A stretch of 50,185 nt of DNA from an uncultured Actinomycetes bacterium (GCA_903852755.1 CAINRS010000118.1:1-50185); one strand, 5' to 3'. Counted from the first letter of the stretch, positions 32,769 through 41,741 are shown. Notes: a model not told the origin generated them from the letters alone. Program-made: numbers and translations.

Positions 32769-34004
32769 ATGGCCCGGATCGCCTACACCATGTCCAGGTT
32801 CCCCAAGGTGAGCGAGACGTTCGTGGCCGACGAGATCGCTGCCGTCGAGGCCCGCGGCGTGCAGGTCGAGATCCTCCCGCTCGTCCACCACCGTGACCCC
32901 GTCACCCATCCGACCGGGGCCCGGCTCGAGTCCCGGGCGCACTACGTCCGGCCGTGGAGCCCCCGTGCGATCGGAGCGCTGCTCTGGTGGCTCCTGCGCC
33001 ACCCGACCACGACGACCCGGACCCTGGCGACCGTGGTCGCCGGGACCGCCCGGTCGCCGCGCTTCCTGCTCCGATCCGTCGCCCTGCTGCCGCAGGCCGC
33101 CTGGTTCGCCCGCCACTGCGACTCGGTGGGGGTGACCCACGTGCACGCCCACTTCGCGACCCATGCGGCGACCAACGCCTGGGTGATCCGGCAGCTGACG
33201 GGCATCCCCTACTCGTTCACGGCGCACGCCCACGACATCTACGTGGACACGACGTTCCTCGGGCGCAAGATCTGCGACTCCACGACGGCGGTCGTCATCT
33301 CCGAGTACGGCCGGGACCGCATGGCCGCCGTCGCCCCGGAGTGCACCGAGCGGCTCCGGGTGCTGCACCTCGGGGTCGACCTCACCGAGGCGGACCGACG
33401 ACGAGCGCGCCGCGTTCCCGCCGACCGGGACCGGGACCCTGACCGACCGGCCCGACTCCTGTGTGTCGCCCGTCTGGACCCGACCAAGGGACACCTGTAC
33501 CTGCTCGATGCCGTCAGCTCCCTGGTCCGGGACGGCCGCCGGGTGGAGCTCACCCTGATCGGCGAGGGTCCGGACCGGCCGATCGTCGAACAGCGGATCA
33601 GCGACCTGGGACTGGGAGGCACCGTGCGACTGCTCGGTGCCCGGTCCCACGACCAGGTGTTCGACGCCATGGAGGCTGCCGACGTGGTCGTCTCCGCGTC
33701 CGTCGAGGCGGCGAGCGGGGACGCCGAAGGCATCCCGGTGACACTCATGGAGGCCATGGCCATCGGCGTGCCCGTGGTCGCGACCCGCACCGCCGGAGTC
33801 CCCGAACTCGTCTCCGACGGGACGAGCGGCGTCCTGGTCCCCCAGCGGGACCCGGCGGCGCTCGCCCGGGCCGTCGCCGGACTGCTCGACGACCCCGACC
33901 GGTCGGCTCGGCTCGCCGACGGTGCAGCAACTCAAGTCAGGGCCTCGTTCGACCGTGAGGTCGTGGTCGACGAACTGCTCGGGATCCTGCTCGACGGCAA
34001 CTGA
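32769..34004 (+). CDS. Glycosyltransferase family 4 (WcaL/AmsK-like)
   Basis: About 411 residues, GT-B fold. The N-terminal domain opens with MSRFPKVSETFV, typical of exopolysaccharide glycosyltransferases, and has HVHAHFATHAAT and FTAHAHDIY. The C-terminal domain has LLCVARLDPTKGH and the EX7E motif in EGIPVTLMEAMA. It transfers a sugar from a nucleotide donor to an acceptor in surface polysaccharide synthesis (family inference). ATG 32769 follows TACGCT by 6 bases. It is a single gene, not in a visible polysaccharide cluster. Confidence 0.9.
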   Translation: MARIAYTMSRFPKVSETFVADEIAAVEARGVQVEILPLVHHRDPVTHPTGARLESRAHYVRPWSPRAIGALLWWLLRHPTTTTRTLATVVAGTARSPRFLLRSVALLPQAAWFARHCDSVGVTHVHAHFATHAATNAWVIRQLTGIPYSFTAHAHDIYVDTTFLGRKICDSTTAVVISEYGRDRMAAVAPECTERLRVLHLGVDLTEADRRRARRVPADRDRDPDRPARLLCVARLDPTKGHLYLLDAVSSLVRDGRRVELTLIGEGPDRPIVEQRISDLGLGGTVRLLGARSHDQVFDAMEAADVVVSASVEAASGDAEGIPVTLMEAMAIGVPVVATRTAGVPELVSDGTSGVLVPQRDPAALARAVAGLLDDPDRSARLADGAATQVRASFDREVVVDELLGILLDGN

Positions 34005-34023
34005 GCCCCGCCCCCGTACCGGG

Positions 34024-34029
34024 TAACCT
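34024..34029 (+). promoter_or_regulatory. Candidate -10 box (TAACCT) for the nuclease lipoprotein gene
   Basis: TAACCT lies 85 bases before ATG 34115. This gene has a normal leader with a GGGAGG ribosome-binding site, unlike the leaderless genes. Confidence 0.35.
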
Positions 34030-34114
34030 GACCCACGGTTCGTCTGCGCCGTGCGGAGGCGCCCGGGCCGACGGGAGCGCCGGTCGACCTGCACCGGCGA
34101 GGACGAGGGAGGAC

Positions 34115-34552
34115 ATGGTGGTGCGACGTCGTGGACGCGTCTGGGCCGTGCTGGTGGTGGCTGCGGCCGCCATCCTGGTGACGGGGTGTCGGATGGGGAC
34201 GGTCACCTACGTGGTGGACGGCGACACGCTCGACGTCGACGGCGTGACGGTGCGGGTCCAGGGAATCGACACCCCAGAGCGGGGACGGTGTGGGTACCAG
34301 CGCGCCAAGGACCGGGTCGCCGAACTCGTCGCGGGCCGTCGGGTCGTGGTCTCCAACGGCGGGGGCGACACCCGTGACCGCTACGACCGCGAGATCGCCT
34401 ACGTGCAGTGGGACGGACTCGACCTGGGCACCGTGCTGATCGGCGAAGGACTGGCGAGGGCCCGCTACGACGGGCTCGACGGGTACGACCGCCACAGCCT
34501 CCAGGACCGCTACCGGAGCCTGGACGCGTCGACCCGCGACGTCTGCAAGTGA
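34115..34552 (+). CDS. Thermonuclease-like (SNase) lipoprotein
   Basis: About 145 residues. A basic N-terminus, a hydrophobic stretch and lipobox LVTGC (Cys about residue 25) indicate export and lipid anchoring. The SNase fold follows: VVDGDTLDV, VRVQGIDTPERG, RDRYDREIAYVQWDG. The calcium/catalytic Asp, Glu and Arg positions of staphylococcal nuclease appear kept, so extracellular nucleic-acid cleavage is plausible. The length is near the minimum for the family. GGGAGG before ATG 34115 fixes the start. Confidence 0.88.
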   Translation: MVVRRRGRVWAVLVVAAAAILVTGCRMGTVTYVVDGDTLDVDGVTVRVQGIDTPERGRCGYQRAKDRVAELVAGRRVVVSNGGGDTRDRYDREIAYVQWDGLDLGTVLIGEGLARARYDGLDGYDRHSLQDRYRSLDASTRDVCK

Positions 34553-34579
34553 CTCGGGCCGATCGACCGACCCGCTCGG

Positions 34580-34652
34580 CTCCGGGGGTGGGGCTCGAAC
34601 CCACGACCCGCTGATTAACAGTCAGCTGCTCTGCCAGCTGAGCTACCCCGGA
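34580..34652 (-). tRNA. tRNA-Asn (anticodon GTT)
   Basis: Cloverleaf: acceptor TCCGGGG/CCCCGGA, D-arm GCTCAGCTGGCAGAGC, anticodon stem GCTGA/TCAGC with loop CTGTTAA (anticodon GTT), T-arm GTGGG-TTCGAGC-CCCAC, discriminator G. CCA is not encoded. Confidence 0.96.
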
Positions 34653-34677
34653 TGGCCCTCCCGCAGGAGGTGCCGGA

Positions 34678-34683
34678 ACAATA
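34678..34683 (-). promoter_or_regulatory. Candidate -10 box (TATTGT) of tRNA-Asn
   Basis: TATTGT on the minus strand lies 25 bases before the mature 5' end, giving a normal short leader. Confidence 0.35.
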
Positions 34684-34689
34684 GCGGCA

Positions 34690-34703
34690 GGCCGGGAACG
34701 GCC
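34690..34703. terminator. Possible hairpin after rpoD
   Basis: GGCCG-GGAA-CGGCC forms a 5-bp stem with a tetraloop between the rpoD stop and tRNA-Asn. There is no T-run, so a terminator role is uncertain. Confidence 0.25.
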
Positions 34704-34735
34704 CAACCTGCGCCGGTGCGGGCCGCAGGGTCCGC

Positions 34736-36001
34736 TCAGTCCGACCGGAGGAAGTCCTCGAGCTTCTCCCGGCGGTGTGGGTGCCGCAGCTTGGCCAGGG
34801 TCTTGGACTCGATCTGGCGGATCCGTTCGCGTGTCACCCCGAAGGCCCGTCCGACCTCCTCGAGTGTCCGCGGGTGGTGGCCGTCCAGGCCGAACCGCAT
34901 GCGGACGACGTCGCGCTCGCGTTCGGACAGATCGTCGAGCGCCGCCATGATCTGCTCCGAGAGCGAGTTGGCGGTGGCCGCCTCGAGCGGAGCGAGCGCC
35001 TGCTGGTCCTCGATGAAGTCGCTGAGCGACGTGTCGTCCTCGTCGCTCACGGTCTGGTCGAGCGACAGGGTGTCCTGGGAGATCTTGAGGATCTCGCGCA
35101 CCCGGTGCGGCGGGAGCTCGGTCTTGCGGGCCAGCTCCTCGATCGTCGGCTCCCGCTCGAGTTCCTGGGTCAGTTGCCGCTGCATCCGCTGGATCCGGTT
35201 CATCGACTCGACCATGTGCACTGGGATCCGGATCGTCCGGGCCTGGTCGGCGATCGCCCGGGTGATGGCCTGTCGGATCCACCAGGTGGCGTAGGTCGAG
35301 AACTTGAAGCCCTTCGTGTAGTCGAACTTCTCGACCGCCCGCATGAGGCCGAGGTTGCCCTCCTGGACGAGGTCGAGGATCGGCAGGCCCCGCCCCAGGT
35401 AGCGCTTGGCGATGGACACCACGAGTCGGAGATTCGCCTGGGTGAGCTGCTCCCGGGCCCGGTCCCCGTCCCGGCGGGTGCGCTGCAGTGCCGCCCGCTC
35501 GGCCGGAGGGACCGAGCCGATCTCACCCGAGACGCTGAGGTCGGCGAGCCGCTCCTCGGCCCGGACGCCGGCCTCGATCCGTTGCGCGAGCGCCACCTCC
35601 TCCGGCCCGGTCAGCAACGGCACCCGCCCGATCTCGCGCAGGTACATCGTCATGGGATCGGCGGAGGTCGACTCGGTGGACGAGCGGCGACCGGGGATCC
35701 CCCGGCGGGTCCCCGCCTGTCGACGATCCGCCCGCCGAGCGGCACGTCGGGACCGGCCGTCGTCCGAAGCGGATGGCTGATCGGCTGCACCGATCGTGGG
35801 CTGCGACTCCGCCACGACGTCGATGCGTACCTCGACCTGCCGCGCCGACCAGAAGGCGACCGTCTCGTCGACCACCTCGTCGGTCATCTCGAGTTGCAGC
35901 ACGCTCAGCGCGTCGTCGAGCAGCAGCACGCCGTCGGACCGCTCGGCCCGGGCCGCCAGCATCTCGATGTCGGACTCGACCACGGACTGCCAGATGCCCA
36001 C
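34736..36001 (-). CDS. rpoD: Principal-type RNA polymerase sigma-70 factor
   Basis: About 421 residues. Region 1.2 ([17 protein letters not shown]), region 2 ([49 protein letters not shown]), region 3 ([13 protein letters not shown]) and region 4 ([29 protein letters not shown]) are all present, so it recognises -10 and -35 promoters as the housekeeping or group 2 sigma. The N-terminal 100 residues are variable and acidic/basic. It starts at GTG 36001, three bases after the dnaG stop, placing it last in the PPDK-dnaG-rpoD operon. The dnaG-rpoD arrangement supports a primary sigma role. Confidence 0.93.
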   Translation of the reverse strand: MGIWQSVVESDIEMLAARAERSDGVLLLDDALSVLQLEMTDEVVDETVAFWSARQVEVRIDVVAESQPTIGAADQPSASDDGRSRRAARRADRRQAGTRRGIPGRRSSTESTSADPMTMYLREIGRVPLLTGPEEVALAQRIEAGVRAEERLADLSVSGEIGSVPPAERAALQRTRRDGDRAREQLTQANLRLVVSIAKRYLGRGLPILDLVQEGNLGLMRAVEKFDYTKGFKFSTYATWWIRQAITRAIADQARTIRIPVHMVESMNRIQRMQRQLTQELEREPTIEELARKTELPPHRVREILKISQDTLSLDQTVSDEDDTSLSDFIEDQQALAPLEAATANSLSEQIMAALDDLSERERDVVRMRFGLDGHHPRTLEEVGRAFGVTRERIRQIESKTLAKLRHPHRREKLEDFLRSD

Positions 36002-36004
36002 CAG

Positions 36005-37885
36005 CTACCCCAACTCCCCCGCGCCGGGCGGAGGTGCACTCGACCCGGACGACGGATCGGAATCGTCGTCCCCAGGTTCCCCGTCGCCGGGATGACCTGA
36101 CTCCGATCTGATGAAGGCTACCAACTCGGTGAGCGTCTCCACGTCGACGTTGGGACGACGCAGGTGGTCCAGGGTCACCTTGAGCCACGAGATCACCTCG
36201 ACGAACGCGAGGGGGTCCGACGAGCCCCGCGCCTCGGCCTCGAGGTCGCCCAGCGTCCGGCGACCCACCTCGCTGACGAACCTGGCGAGGACATCGGCCG
36301 GGTCGACCTCGAGCGGTTCGACCGAGAGCCGGGCGACCGTCGCTGCGACCTCGGGTCCGACGTGGTCGACCGCCTCGGCCGGCGACCCCCACTCGTCGAG
36401 CGCCCGGTAGGCCGCAACCGCAATCGGATGGCGGAACATCGAGGCGTCGAGCACCCCGCCGGCGACCTCGGGGTGGTGGATGCGGAGTCGGAGCGCCTCG
36501 GACTCCACGCCGTCGGCGAGCTCGGGGAGCCGGCCGACCGTGGGCGACGCGGACCCGGATTCCTCCCGACGACGGGTCGGGGTGTCGGTGGGGGCCGGCC
36601 GAGGAGCGAGACGGACCTGTTCGAGCCGGGCGCGCATCTGGTCGGCCGGAACCCGGCAGCGGTCGGCGAGGTCCATGACGTACTGGTCCCGCACCAGCGC
36701 ATCCGGGTGCTCGGCCACCACACCGAGGGCGGCGTCGGCGGCCCGGGCCCGACCCTCGGGCGTCTCGAGATCCGCTGCCCGCATGACCCGCTCGATCCGG
36801 AACGACAGGAAGGGACGGGCCTCGGCGACCGCAGACTCCAGCAGGCCCGGTCCGGTCCGGGCGAGCTCGTCCGGATCGGCCCCCTCGGGCAGGTCCACCA
36901 CGAACACCGAGATCTCGTGGGCCTGCTCCCATGCGTAGACACGCTCGGCCGCGGCCTGGCCCGCCTCGTCGGCGTCGTAGGCCAGCACGATCCGCCGGGA
37001 GAACCGCTTGAGCGAGCGGATGTGGTCCTCGGTCAGTGCGGTGCCGCAGGTGGCGACCGCCCGCTCCACCCCGGCCCGGTCGAACCCGATCACGTCGGTG
37101 TAGCCCTCGCAGACGACCACCTCGTTGGCGTGCACGATGCCGCCCTTGGCCCGGTCGAGCCCGTAGAGCGCCCTCGACTTGTTGTAGAGGACGTTGTCCC
37201 GGGAGTTCTGGTACTTCGCTCCCTCGGCGCCGGGGAGCTTGCGCCCCCCGAAACCGATGACCCGGCCCCGTTCGTCGTCGATCGGGAACAGGACCCGCCC
37301 GCGGAAGAAGTCCTGCTGCCGTCCGGCCCGGTTGGTGAACCCCAGTCCGGCGGCCTCGACGTCCTCGGGTGCCGCCCACAGCGCCCGGACGAGCTGGTCC
37401 CAGTCGTCGGGCGCCCACCCCAACCGGTACCGGACGACCTCGTCGGAGGTGAAGCCCCGACTGCGGAGGTAGTGGCGGGCGGCCCCGGCGTCGGGTGAGG
37501 TGCGCAGACGGTCGTGGTACCACTCCGCCGCCCGGTCGACGAGGTCGAGGAGCCGGGCCTGCCGGCGCCGACCCTCGTGCTCCTCCCGGTCGCTGTATCG
37601 GAGGGTGATGCCCGAGCGGGCGGCCAGCAGCTCGACGGCACCCACGAAGTCGAGGTGCTCGATCTCCCGGACGAACGTGATCGCATCACCCGACGCCTTG
37701 CAGCCGAAGCAGTGGTACAGGCCCTCGGTGTCGTTCACCGAGAAGCTCGCCGTCTTCTCGGCGTGGAACGGACACAACCCCGACCACCGCTGACCGACCC
37801 GCTTGAGCTGGGTGTACTGGGCGACGAGCCCGACGATGTCGGTCGACTCGCGGACCCGGGCGACGTCCTCGTCGAGGATCCCCAT
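36005..37885 (-). CDS. dnaG: DNA primase
   Basis: About 626 residues, full length. N-terminal zinc finger CPFH...CFGC (about residues 40-65) for template recognition, RNA polymerase core with TOPRIM motifs (VVVCEGYTDVIGFDRAG, LAYDADEAGQ), then a helical C-terminal region for helicase binding. ATG 37885 (MGILDEDVARVRESTDIV) is the family-typical start and shares one base with the TGA of the PPDK-like gene (TGATG), so translation is coupled. rpoD follows after three bases. Confidence 0.96.
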   Translation of the reverse strand: MGILDEDVARVRESTDIVGLVAQYTQLKRVGQRWSGLCPFHAEKTASFSVNDTEGLYHCFGCKASGDAITFVREIEHLDFVGAVELLAARSGITLRYSDREEHEGRRRQARLLDLVDRAAEWYHDRLRTSPDAGAARHYLRSRGFTSDEVVRYRLGWAPDDWDQLVRALWAAPEDVEAAGLGFTNRAGRQQDFFRGRVLFPIDDERGRVIGFGGRKLPGAEGAKYQNSRDNVLYNKSRALYGLDRAKGGIVHANEVVVCEGYTDVIGFDRAGVERAVATCGTALTEDHIRSLKRFSRRIVLAYDADEAGQAAAERVYAWEQAHEISVFVVDLPEGADPDELARTGPGLLESAVAEARPFLSFRIERVMRAADLETPEGRARAADAALGVVAEHPDALVRDQYVMDLADRCRVPADQMRARLEQVRLAPRPAPTDTPTRRREESGSASPTVGRLPELADGVESEALRLRIHHPEVAGGVLDASMFRHPIAVAAYRALDEWGSPAEAVDHVGPEVAATVARLSVEPLEVDPADVLARFVSEVGRRTLGDLEAEARGSSDPLAFVEVISWLKVTLDHLRRPNVDVETLTELVAFIRSESGHPGDGEPGDDDSDPSSGSSAPPPGAGELG

Positions 37886-39453
37886 CAGTCCCCACCCCCG
37901 GCGACCGGGACGCCGCCGAGCGGGACGTCGTCGAGCTGGACTCCGAGCAGGCGGGCGGCCGCGATCCTGCCCAACTCGAGCCGGGCCACGGGGACCCGGT
38001 AGGCCGAACACGACACGGAGTGGAACGGCACCTCTGCGAGCCTGCGCAGTGACACCGGGTCGCCGGCGTGCTCACCGCAGAGACCCCACGACGAGTCCGG
38101 GGCCCGCCGGACCGCTCCGGCGACGAGGTCGGCCACGGTGTCGTCGAGCGTGGCGAAGGGGCTCGCAGCGAGCATCCCGCGGGAGCGGTAGGCCTCGACC
38201 ACGCGGGCCTCGGTGTCGTCCCGACCGAGACCGAGGGTCAGCTGGCTCAGATCGTTGGTGCCCACGCTCAGGAACGCAGCGTGGGCTGCGAGCCGGTGCG
38301 CTCCGAGCGCCGCAGCAGGCGTCTCGACCATCACGCCGACCGGCGGGACGGGTACCGAGGCCGATGCCGCAGCAGACCGCACGACGTCGAGAGCCAGCTC
38401 CAGCTCCGCCGGCCACGACACCATGGGGACGAGGAGCCGGAGGTCGGACGGGATGCCGGCGTGCTGCCGGTCCGCCAGGGCGGCGAGGAGCCCGCGGACC
38501 TGGGCGGCCACCAGCTCCGGAGCGGCGACGGCGAGCCGGACACCGCGAACACCGAGCATCGGGTCGTGCTCCCGCCAGTCGCCGGCGAGCCTGCGAAGTT
38601 CGGGGTCGGCCCGCTCGTCGTCCGGGGCGGGCAGGAACTCGTGGAGCGGCGGGTCGAGCAACCGGACGACGACCGGAACACCCGCCGCGGCGTCGAGGAG
38701 CTCGAGGACCGCGGCACGCTGGTGCTCGGCGAGGTCCGCCGAGGCCTGCTCGGCGTCGCGACCACCGAGCAGGAGCGTCCGGAGCAACCCCAGGTCGCCG
38801 CCCAGGAACTGGTGCTCGGTTCGGCACAGTCCGACCCCGAGCGCCCCGAGCGCCATCCCGGCCCGGACCTCCTCGGGTGTGTCGGCGTTGACCCACACCT
38901 GTGGCCGGCCCCCGACGAGACGGTCGCACCACCCGAGCAACTCGTCGAGCTCCTCGTCCAGACCGGTGGCCGCGACGTGGCGACCGACCCCCGAGCGGAG
39001 CTCGCCCGAGGAGCCGTCGACGCTCACCCACTCGCCATCGTCGACCCGGACGTCCCCGAACCGGACCGCTCCGTCCTCGATGCGGGCCACCGACACGCCG
39101 CAGACGGCGGGGAGTCCCCACCCGCGGGCCACCACCGCAGCGTGGCTGGCGAGTCCGCCGCGCACGGTGACCACGGCCGCGGCGACGCGCATCGCCGGCT
39201 CGTCGGCGGGTCCGGTCTCGTCGAGGACCAGCACCGGGGACTCACCGCGATCGGCGGCGTCGAGCGCGGCGTCGAACGAGGTGGCCACGGGCCCCGACGC
39301 AGCGCCGGGGGACGCGGCCACGCCGACGGCGAGCAACCCCCCGGACGGCGTCGACCGGCCGTGCAGCGCCTCCCGGAGCCGGGCCGGATCGAACCCGAGC
39401 ACCTGCTCGGCCACCTCGGTGGCGTCCGGATCAGGGGTCGTCGGTCCGTCCAC
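37885..39453 (-). CDS. Pyruvate phosphate dikinase-like protein lacking the ATP-grasp domain
   Basis: About 522 residues. It contains the swivelling phospho-His domain (GGLASHAAVVARG, His about 104) and the PEP/pyruvate TIM barrel (LCRTEHQFL, RLLDPPLHEFLP, VGVMVETPAAAL, GTNDLSQLTLG and VSCSAYRVPVARLE with the active Cys about 482). These match PPDK rather than PEP synthase or enzyme I. The N-terminal nucleotide-binding domain (about 350 residues) is absent, and GTG 39453 is preceded by a promoter-like TAGCAT rather than a coding remnant. It may need a separate partner or have a regulatory role (inference). It is translationally coupled to dnaG. Confidence 0.85.
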   Translation of the reverse strand: MDGPTTPDPDATEVAEQVLGFDPARLREALHGRSTPSGGLLAVGVAASPGAASGPVATSFDAALDAADRGESPVLVLDETGPADEPAMRVAAAVVTVRGGLASHAAVVARGWGLPAVCGVSVARIEDGAVRFGDVRVDDGEWVSVDGSSGELRSGVGRHVAATGLDEELDELLGWCDRLVGGRPQVWVNADTPEEVRAGMALGALGVGLCRTEHQFLGGDLGLLRTLLLGGRDAEQASADLAEHQRAAVLELLDAAAGVPVVVRLLDPPLHEFLPAPDDERADPELRRLAGDWREHDPMLGVRGVRLAVAAPELVAAQVRGLLAALADRQHAGIPSDLRLLVPMVSWPAELELALDVVRSAAASASVPVPPVGVMVETPAAALGAHRLAAHAAFLSVGTNDLSQLTLGLGRDDTEARVVEAYRSRGMLAASPFATLDDTVADLVAGAVRRAPDSSWGLCGEHAGDPVSLRRLAEVPFHSVSCSAYRVPVARLELGRIAAARLLGVQLDDVPLGGVPVAGGGD

Positions 39454-39462
39454 GGACCCGGG

Positions 39463-39468
39463 ATGCTA
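39463..39468 (-). promoter_or_regulatory. Candidate -10 box (TAGCAT) for the PPDK-like-dnaG-rpoD operon
   Basis: TAGCAT on the minus strand lies 9 bases before GTG 39453, between glyS and the PPDK-like gene. Confidence 0.4.
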
Positions 39469-39500
39469 ACGGCCGCCGGTGCCAGTGGCGCCGGGGCGGC

Positions 39501-40817
39501 TCAGGCGAGCCGCTCTGCGAGGAGCGCCGCCACCTCGCCCACCGGCACCCGCTCCTGCTCCATGCTGTCCCGGTCCCGGACCGTGACCGCCCCGTCCTCG
39601 AGCGACTCGAAGTCGTAGGTCACGCAGAACGGGGTGCCGAGTTCGTCCTGGCGCCGGTAGCGGCGGCCGATCGACTGGGTCTCGTCGTAGTCGCACACGA
39701 ACGACGCCCGGAGCGACGCCACCAGGTCCTGGGCGGGACCGGTGAGCTCGGGCTTCTTGGACAACGGCAGCACCGCCACCTTGTACGGGGCGATCCTCGG
39801 GTGGAACCGGAGCACGACCCGGGTCTCACCCCGGACCTCCTCCTCGTCGTAGGCCGCCATCAGGAAGGCCATCGCGGTCCGGGTGGCCCCCGCGGCCGGC
39901 TCGATCACGTGGGGGACCCAGCGCTCATCGGCCGCCTGGTCGTACCACTCGAGCCGCTCACCCGAGTGGGCGGCGTGCTGGGTCAGGTCGTAGTCGCCAC
40001 GGTTGGCGATCCCCTCGAGCTCGTCCCACCCCCACGGGAACAGGAACTCCACGTCGGAGGTGCCGGAGCTGTAGTGGGACAGCTCGTCGGACTCGTGTGC
40101 CCGCAGGCGCAGCAGATGCTCCGGCATCCCGTGGTCGAGGTACCACTGGTACCGCTCGGAGCACCAGTACTCGTACCACCGCTGGGCGTCGGCCGGCGGC
40201 ACGAAGTACTCCATCTCCATCTGCTCGAACTCCCGGGTCCGGAAGACGAACTGACCGGGGGTGATCTCGTTGCGGAACGACTTGCCGATCTGGGCGATCC
40301 CGAACGGCGGCCGGACCCGGGTGGTGTCGACCACGTTCTTGAAGTTGATGAACATCCCCTGCGCCGTCTCCGGCCGCAGGTAGGCGACCGCTGCGGCGTC
40401 CTCGACCGGTCCGGCCTGCGTCTTGAACATCAGGTTGAACTGTCGCGGCTCGGTGAACGTGCCGCGCTTCCCGCACGCCGGGCACTGCTCCGGGTCGTCG
40501 AGCTTGTCGAGCCGGAACCGTTGGTGGCAATTGGTGCAGTCGACGAGCGGGTCCGTGAAGTTCGCCAGGTGCCCGGAGGCCTCCCAGACCTGCGGGGGCG
40601 ACAGGATGGAGGCGTCGAGGCCGACCACGTCGCCGCGGAGCTGCACCATGGACCGCCACCACGCATCCTTGACGTTGCGGAGCAGCAGGACACCGACCGG
40701 CCCGTAGTCGTAGGTGCTGCGGAACCCGCCGTAGATCTCGGCCGACGGGTAGACGAAGCCGCGGCGCTTGGTCAGGTTGACGATGCGGTCGAACAACTCG
40801 GGGGACGGCGTGGACAT
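39501..40817 (-). CDS. glyS: Glycyl-tRNA synthetase, single-chain dimeric type
   Basis: About 438 residues, class II synthetase of the alpha2 type. Motifs: FVYPSAEIYGG at the N-terminus, a CTNC...CPAC zinc insert (about 93-120), AYLRPETAQGMFINF, IAQIGKSFRNEI (motif 2) and AGATRTAMAFLMAAY (motif 3 region), followed by an anticodon-binding domain (VAVLPLSKKPEL). It charges tRNA-Gly. ATG 40817 lies 8 bases after TAGCCT, suggesting a leaderless mRNA. A longer reading to 41600 lies over the RDD gene and is not coding. Confidence 0.96.
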   Translation of the reverse strand: MSTPSPELFDRIVNLTKRRGFVYPSAEIYGGFRSTYDYGPVGVLLLRNVKDAWWRSMVQLRGDVVGLDASILSPPQVWEASGHLANFTDPLVDCTNCHQRFRLDKLDDPEQCPACGKRGTFTEPRQFNLMFKTQAGPVEDAAAVAYLRPETAQGMFINFKNVVDTTRVRPPFGIAQIGKSFRNEITPGQFVFRTREFEQMEMEYFVPPADAQRWYEYWCSERYQWYLDHGMPEHLLRLRAHESDELSHYSSGTSDVEFLFPWGWDELEGIANRGDYDLTQHAAHSGERLEWYDQAADERWVPHVIEPAAGATRTAMAFLMAAYDEEEVRGETRVVLRFHPRIAPYKVAVLPLSKKPELTGPAQDLVASLRASFVCDYDETQSIGRRYRRQDELGTPFCVTYDFESLEDGAVTVRDRDSMEQERVPVGEVAALLAERLA

Positions 40818-40825
40818 CGTCGGCG

Positions 40826-40831
40826 AGGCTA
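40826..40831 (-). promoter_or_regulatory. Candidate -10 box (TAGCCT) for glyS
   Basis: TAGCCT on the minus strand is 8 bases before ATG 40817. Confidence 0.45.
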
Positions 40832-40901
40832 CCGCCGGGCAGCAGTGGACCGGCGCGCCCCCGGTGCCGGATGGGTGCCGACCACCCGGCCCCAGCAGGA
40901 C

Positions 40902-40907
40902 TAACGT
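40902..40907 (+). promoter_or_regulatory. Candidate -10 box (TAACGT) for the RDD gene
   Basis: TAACGT lies 42 bases before ATG 40950. The gene also has GGAGGT as ribosome-binding site, so it has an ordinary leader. Confidence 0.35.
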
Positions 40908-40949
40908 CGCGGCGTCGGCGGAGGCCGACCGCGCCACGGAGGTGCCGCC

Positions 40950-41648
40950 ATGACCGACCCGAACGTCCCGCCGCCGCCCGGGGGCAACCAACCGCCGCCC
41001 GGACCGCCACCCCAGCCACCGGGTACACCGCCCCCCGCCGGGTACCCGCCACCCGGCCCCCCGGCCGGCCAGCCGCCCGCAGCACCGCCGCCCGCAGCAC
41101 CGCCGCCCGCAGCACCGCCGCCGGCCCAACCGCCCGGGGGTTACGCAGCCCCTCCCGGCGGCTACGCCACCCCGGCCGCCCAGCCCTACCAGGGCGCCCC
41201 GAGCGGAGGGGCCTACGCCGAGCCGTGGAAGCGCCTCGTCGCCTACATCATCGACGTGATCGTGTTGAACATCGTCTCGGTCCCGATCTTCCTGATCGTG
41301 GGTGGAGGTGTCAACGTGTTCCGTACCAGCTTCGACTTCCGCCTGGTGCTCGCCTCGCTGCTGGTCTACGCGCTGTGGGTCGCGTACTTCGCGCTCATGA
41401 TCAGCACGCGCGGCCAGACGCTGGGTGGCATGGCCCTCAGCGTGAAGGTGATCAGTCCCGACGGCTCCATGCCGACGACGGAGCAGGGGTTCAAGCGGGC
41501 CATCTACCACGCCGTGAGCGTCGTCCCCTGCGTGGGCGGCCTGCTCCTCCTCGGGATCACCATCTGGGGCCTGGTGACGATCTTCACCGACCCCCAGCAC
41601 CGGACTCCGTGGGACAACTGGGGCAACACGCTCGTCGTCGACGCCTGA
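40950..41648 (+). CDS. RDD-family membrane protein with Pro-rich N-terminus
   Basis: About 232 residues. The first 85 are Pro/Gly/Ala-rich and probably disordered on the cytoplasmic side, including three PAAPP repeats. The RDD domain follows: WKRLVAYIIDVIVLNIV, a second TM, GQTLGGMALSVKV and a third TM near the C-terminus. The function of RDD proteins is mostly unknown; some have been linked to ion transport. GGAGGTGCCGCC before ATG 40950 fixes the start. It is divergent from glyS and convergent with recO. Confidence 0.88.
   Translation: MTDPNVPPPPGGNQPPPGPPPQPPGTPPPAGYPPPGPPAGQPPAAPPPAAPPPAAPPPAQPPGGYAAPPGGYATPAAQPYQGAPSGGAYAEPWKRLVAYIIDVIVLNIVSVPIFLIVGGGVNVFRTSFDFRLVLASLLVYALWVAYFALMISTRGQTLGGMALSVKVISPDGSMPTTEQGFKRAIYHAVSVVPCVGGLLLLGITIWGLVTIFTDPQHRTPWDNWGNTLVVDA
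41076..41120. repeat. 15-bp tandem repeat, three exact copies
   Basis: CCCGCAGCACCGCCG three times in frame in the RDD gene, encoding three PAAPP-type units. Such repeats can expand or contract without frameshift. Confidence 0.9.
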
Positions 41649-41664
41649 TCACACACGAGCGCAC

Positions 41665-41694
41665 ACGACGGGAGCCCCACGGGGCTCCCGTCGT
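41665..41694. terminator. Strong bidirectional hairpin between RDD gene and recO
   Basis: ACGACGGGAGCCCC, then AC, then the exact reverse complement GGGGCTCCCGTCGT. It is a 14-base perfect inverted repeat in the convergent spacer. There is no T-run on either side, so it may stop transcription as a pure GC hairpin or protect 3' ends. Confidence 0.65.
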
Positions 41695-41741
41695 CGCGTC
41701 CGGACCCGGGCCGACCGGCGTGGCGACGCCGTGACCGTAGG

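Noticed and set aside
40818-41600. N-terminal extension of glyS
   Set aside because: It runs antisense through the RDD gene and the known family start matches ATG 40817.
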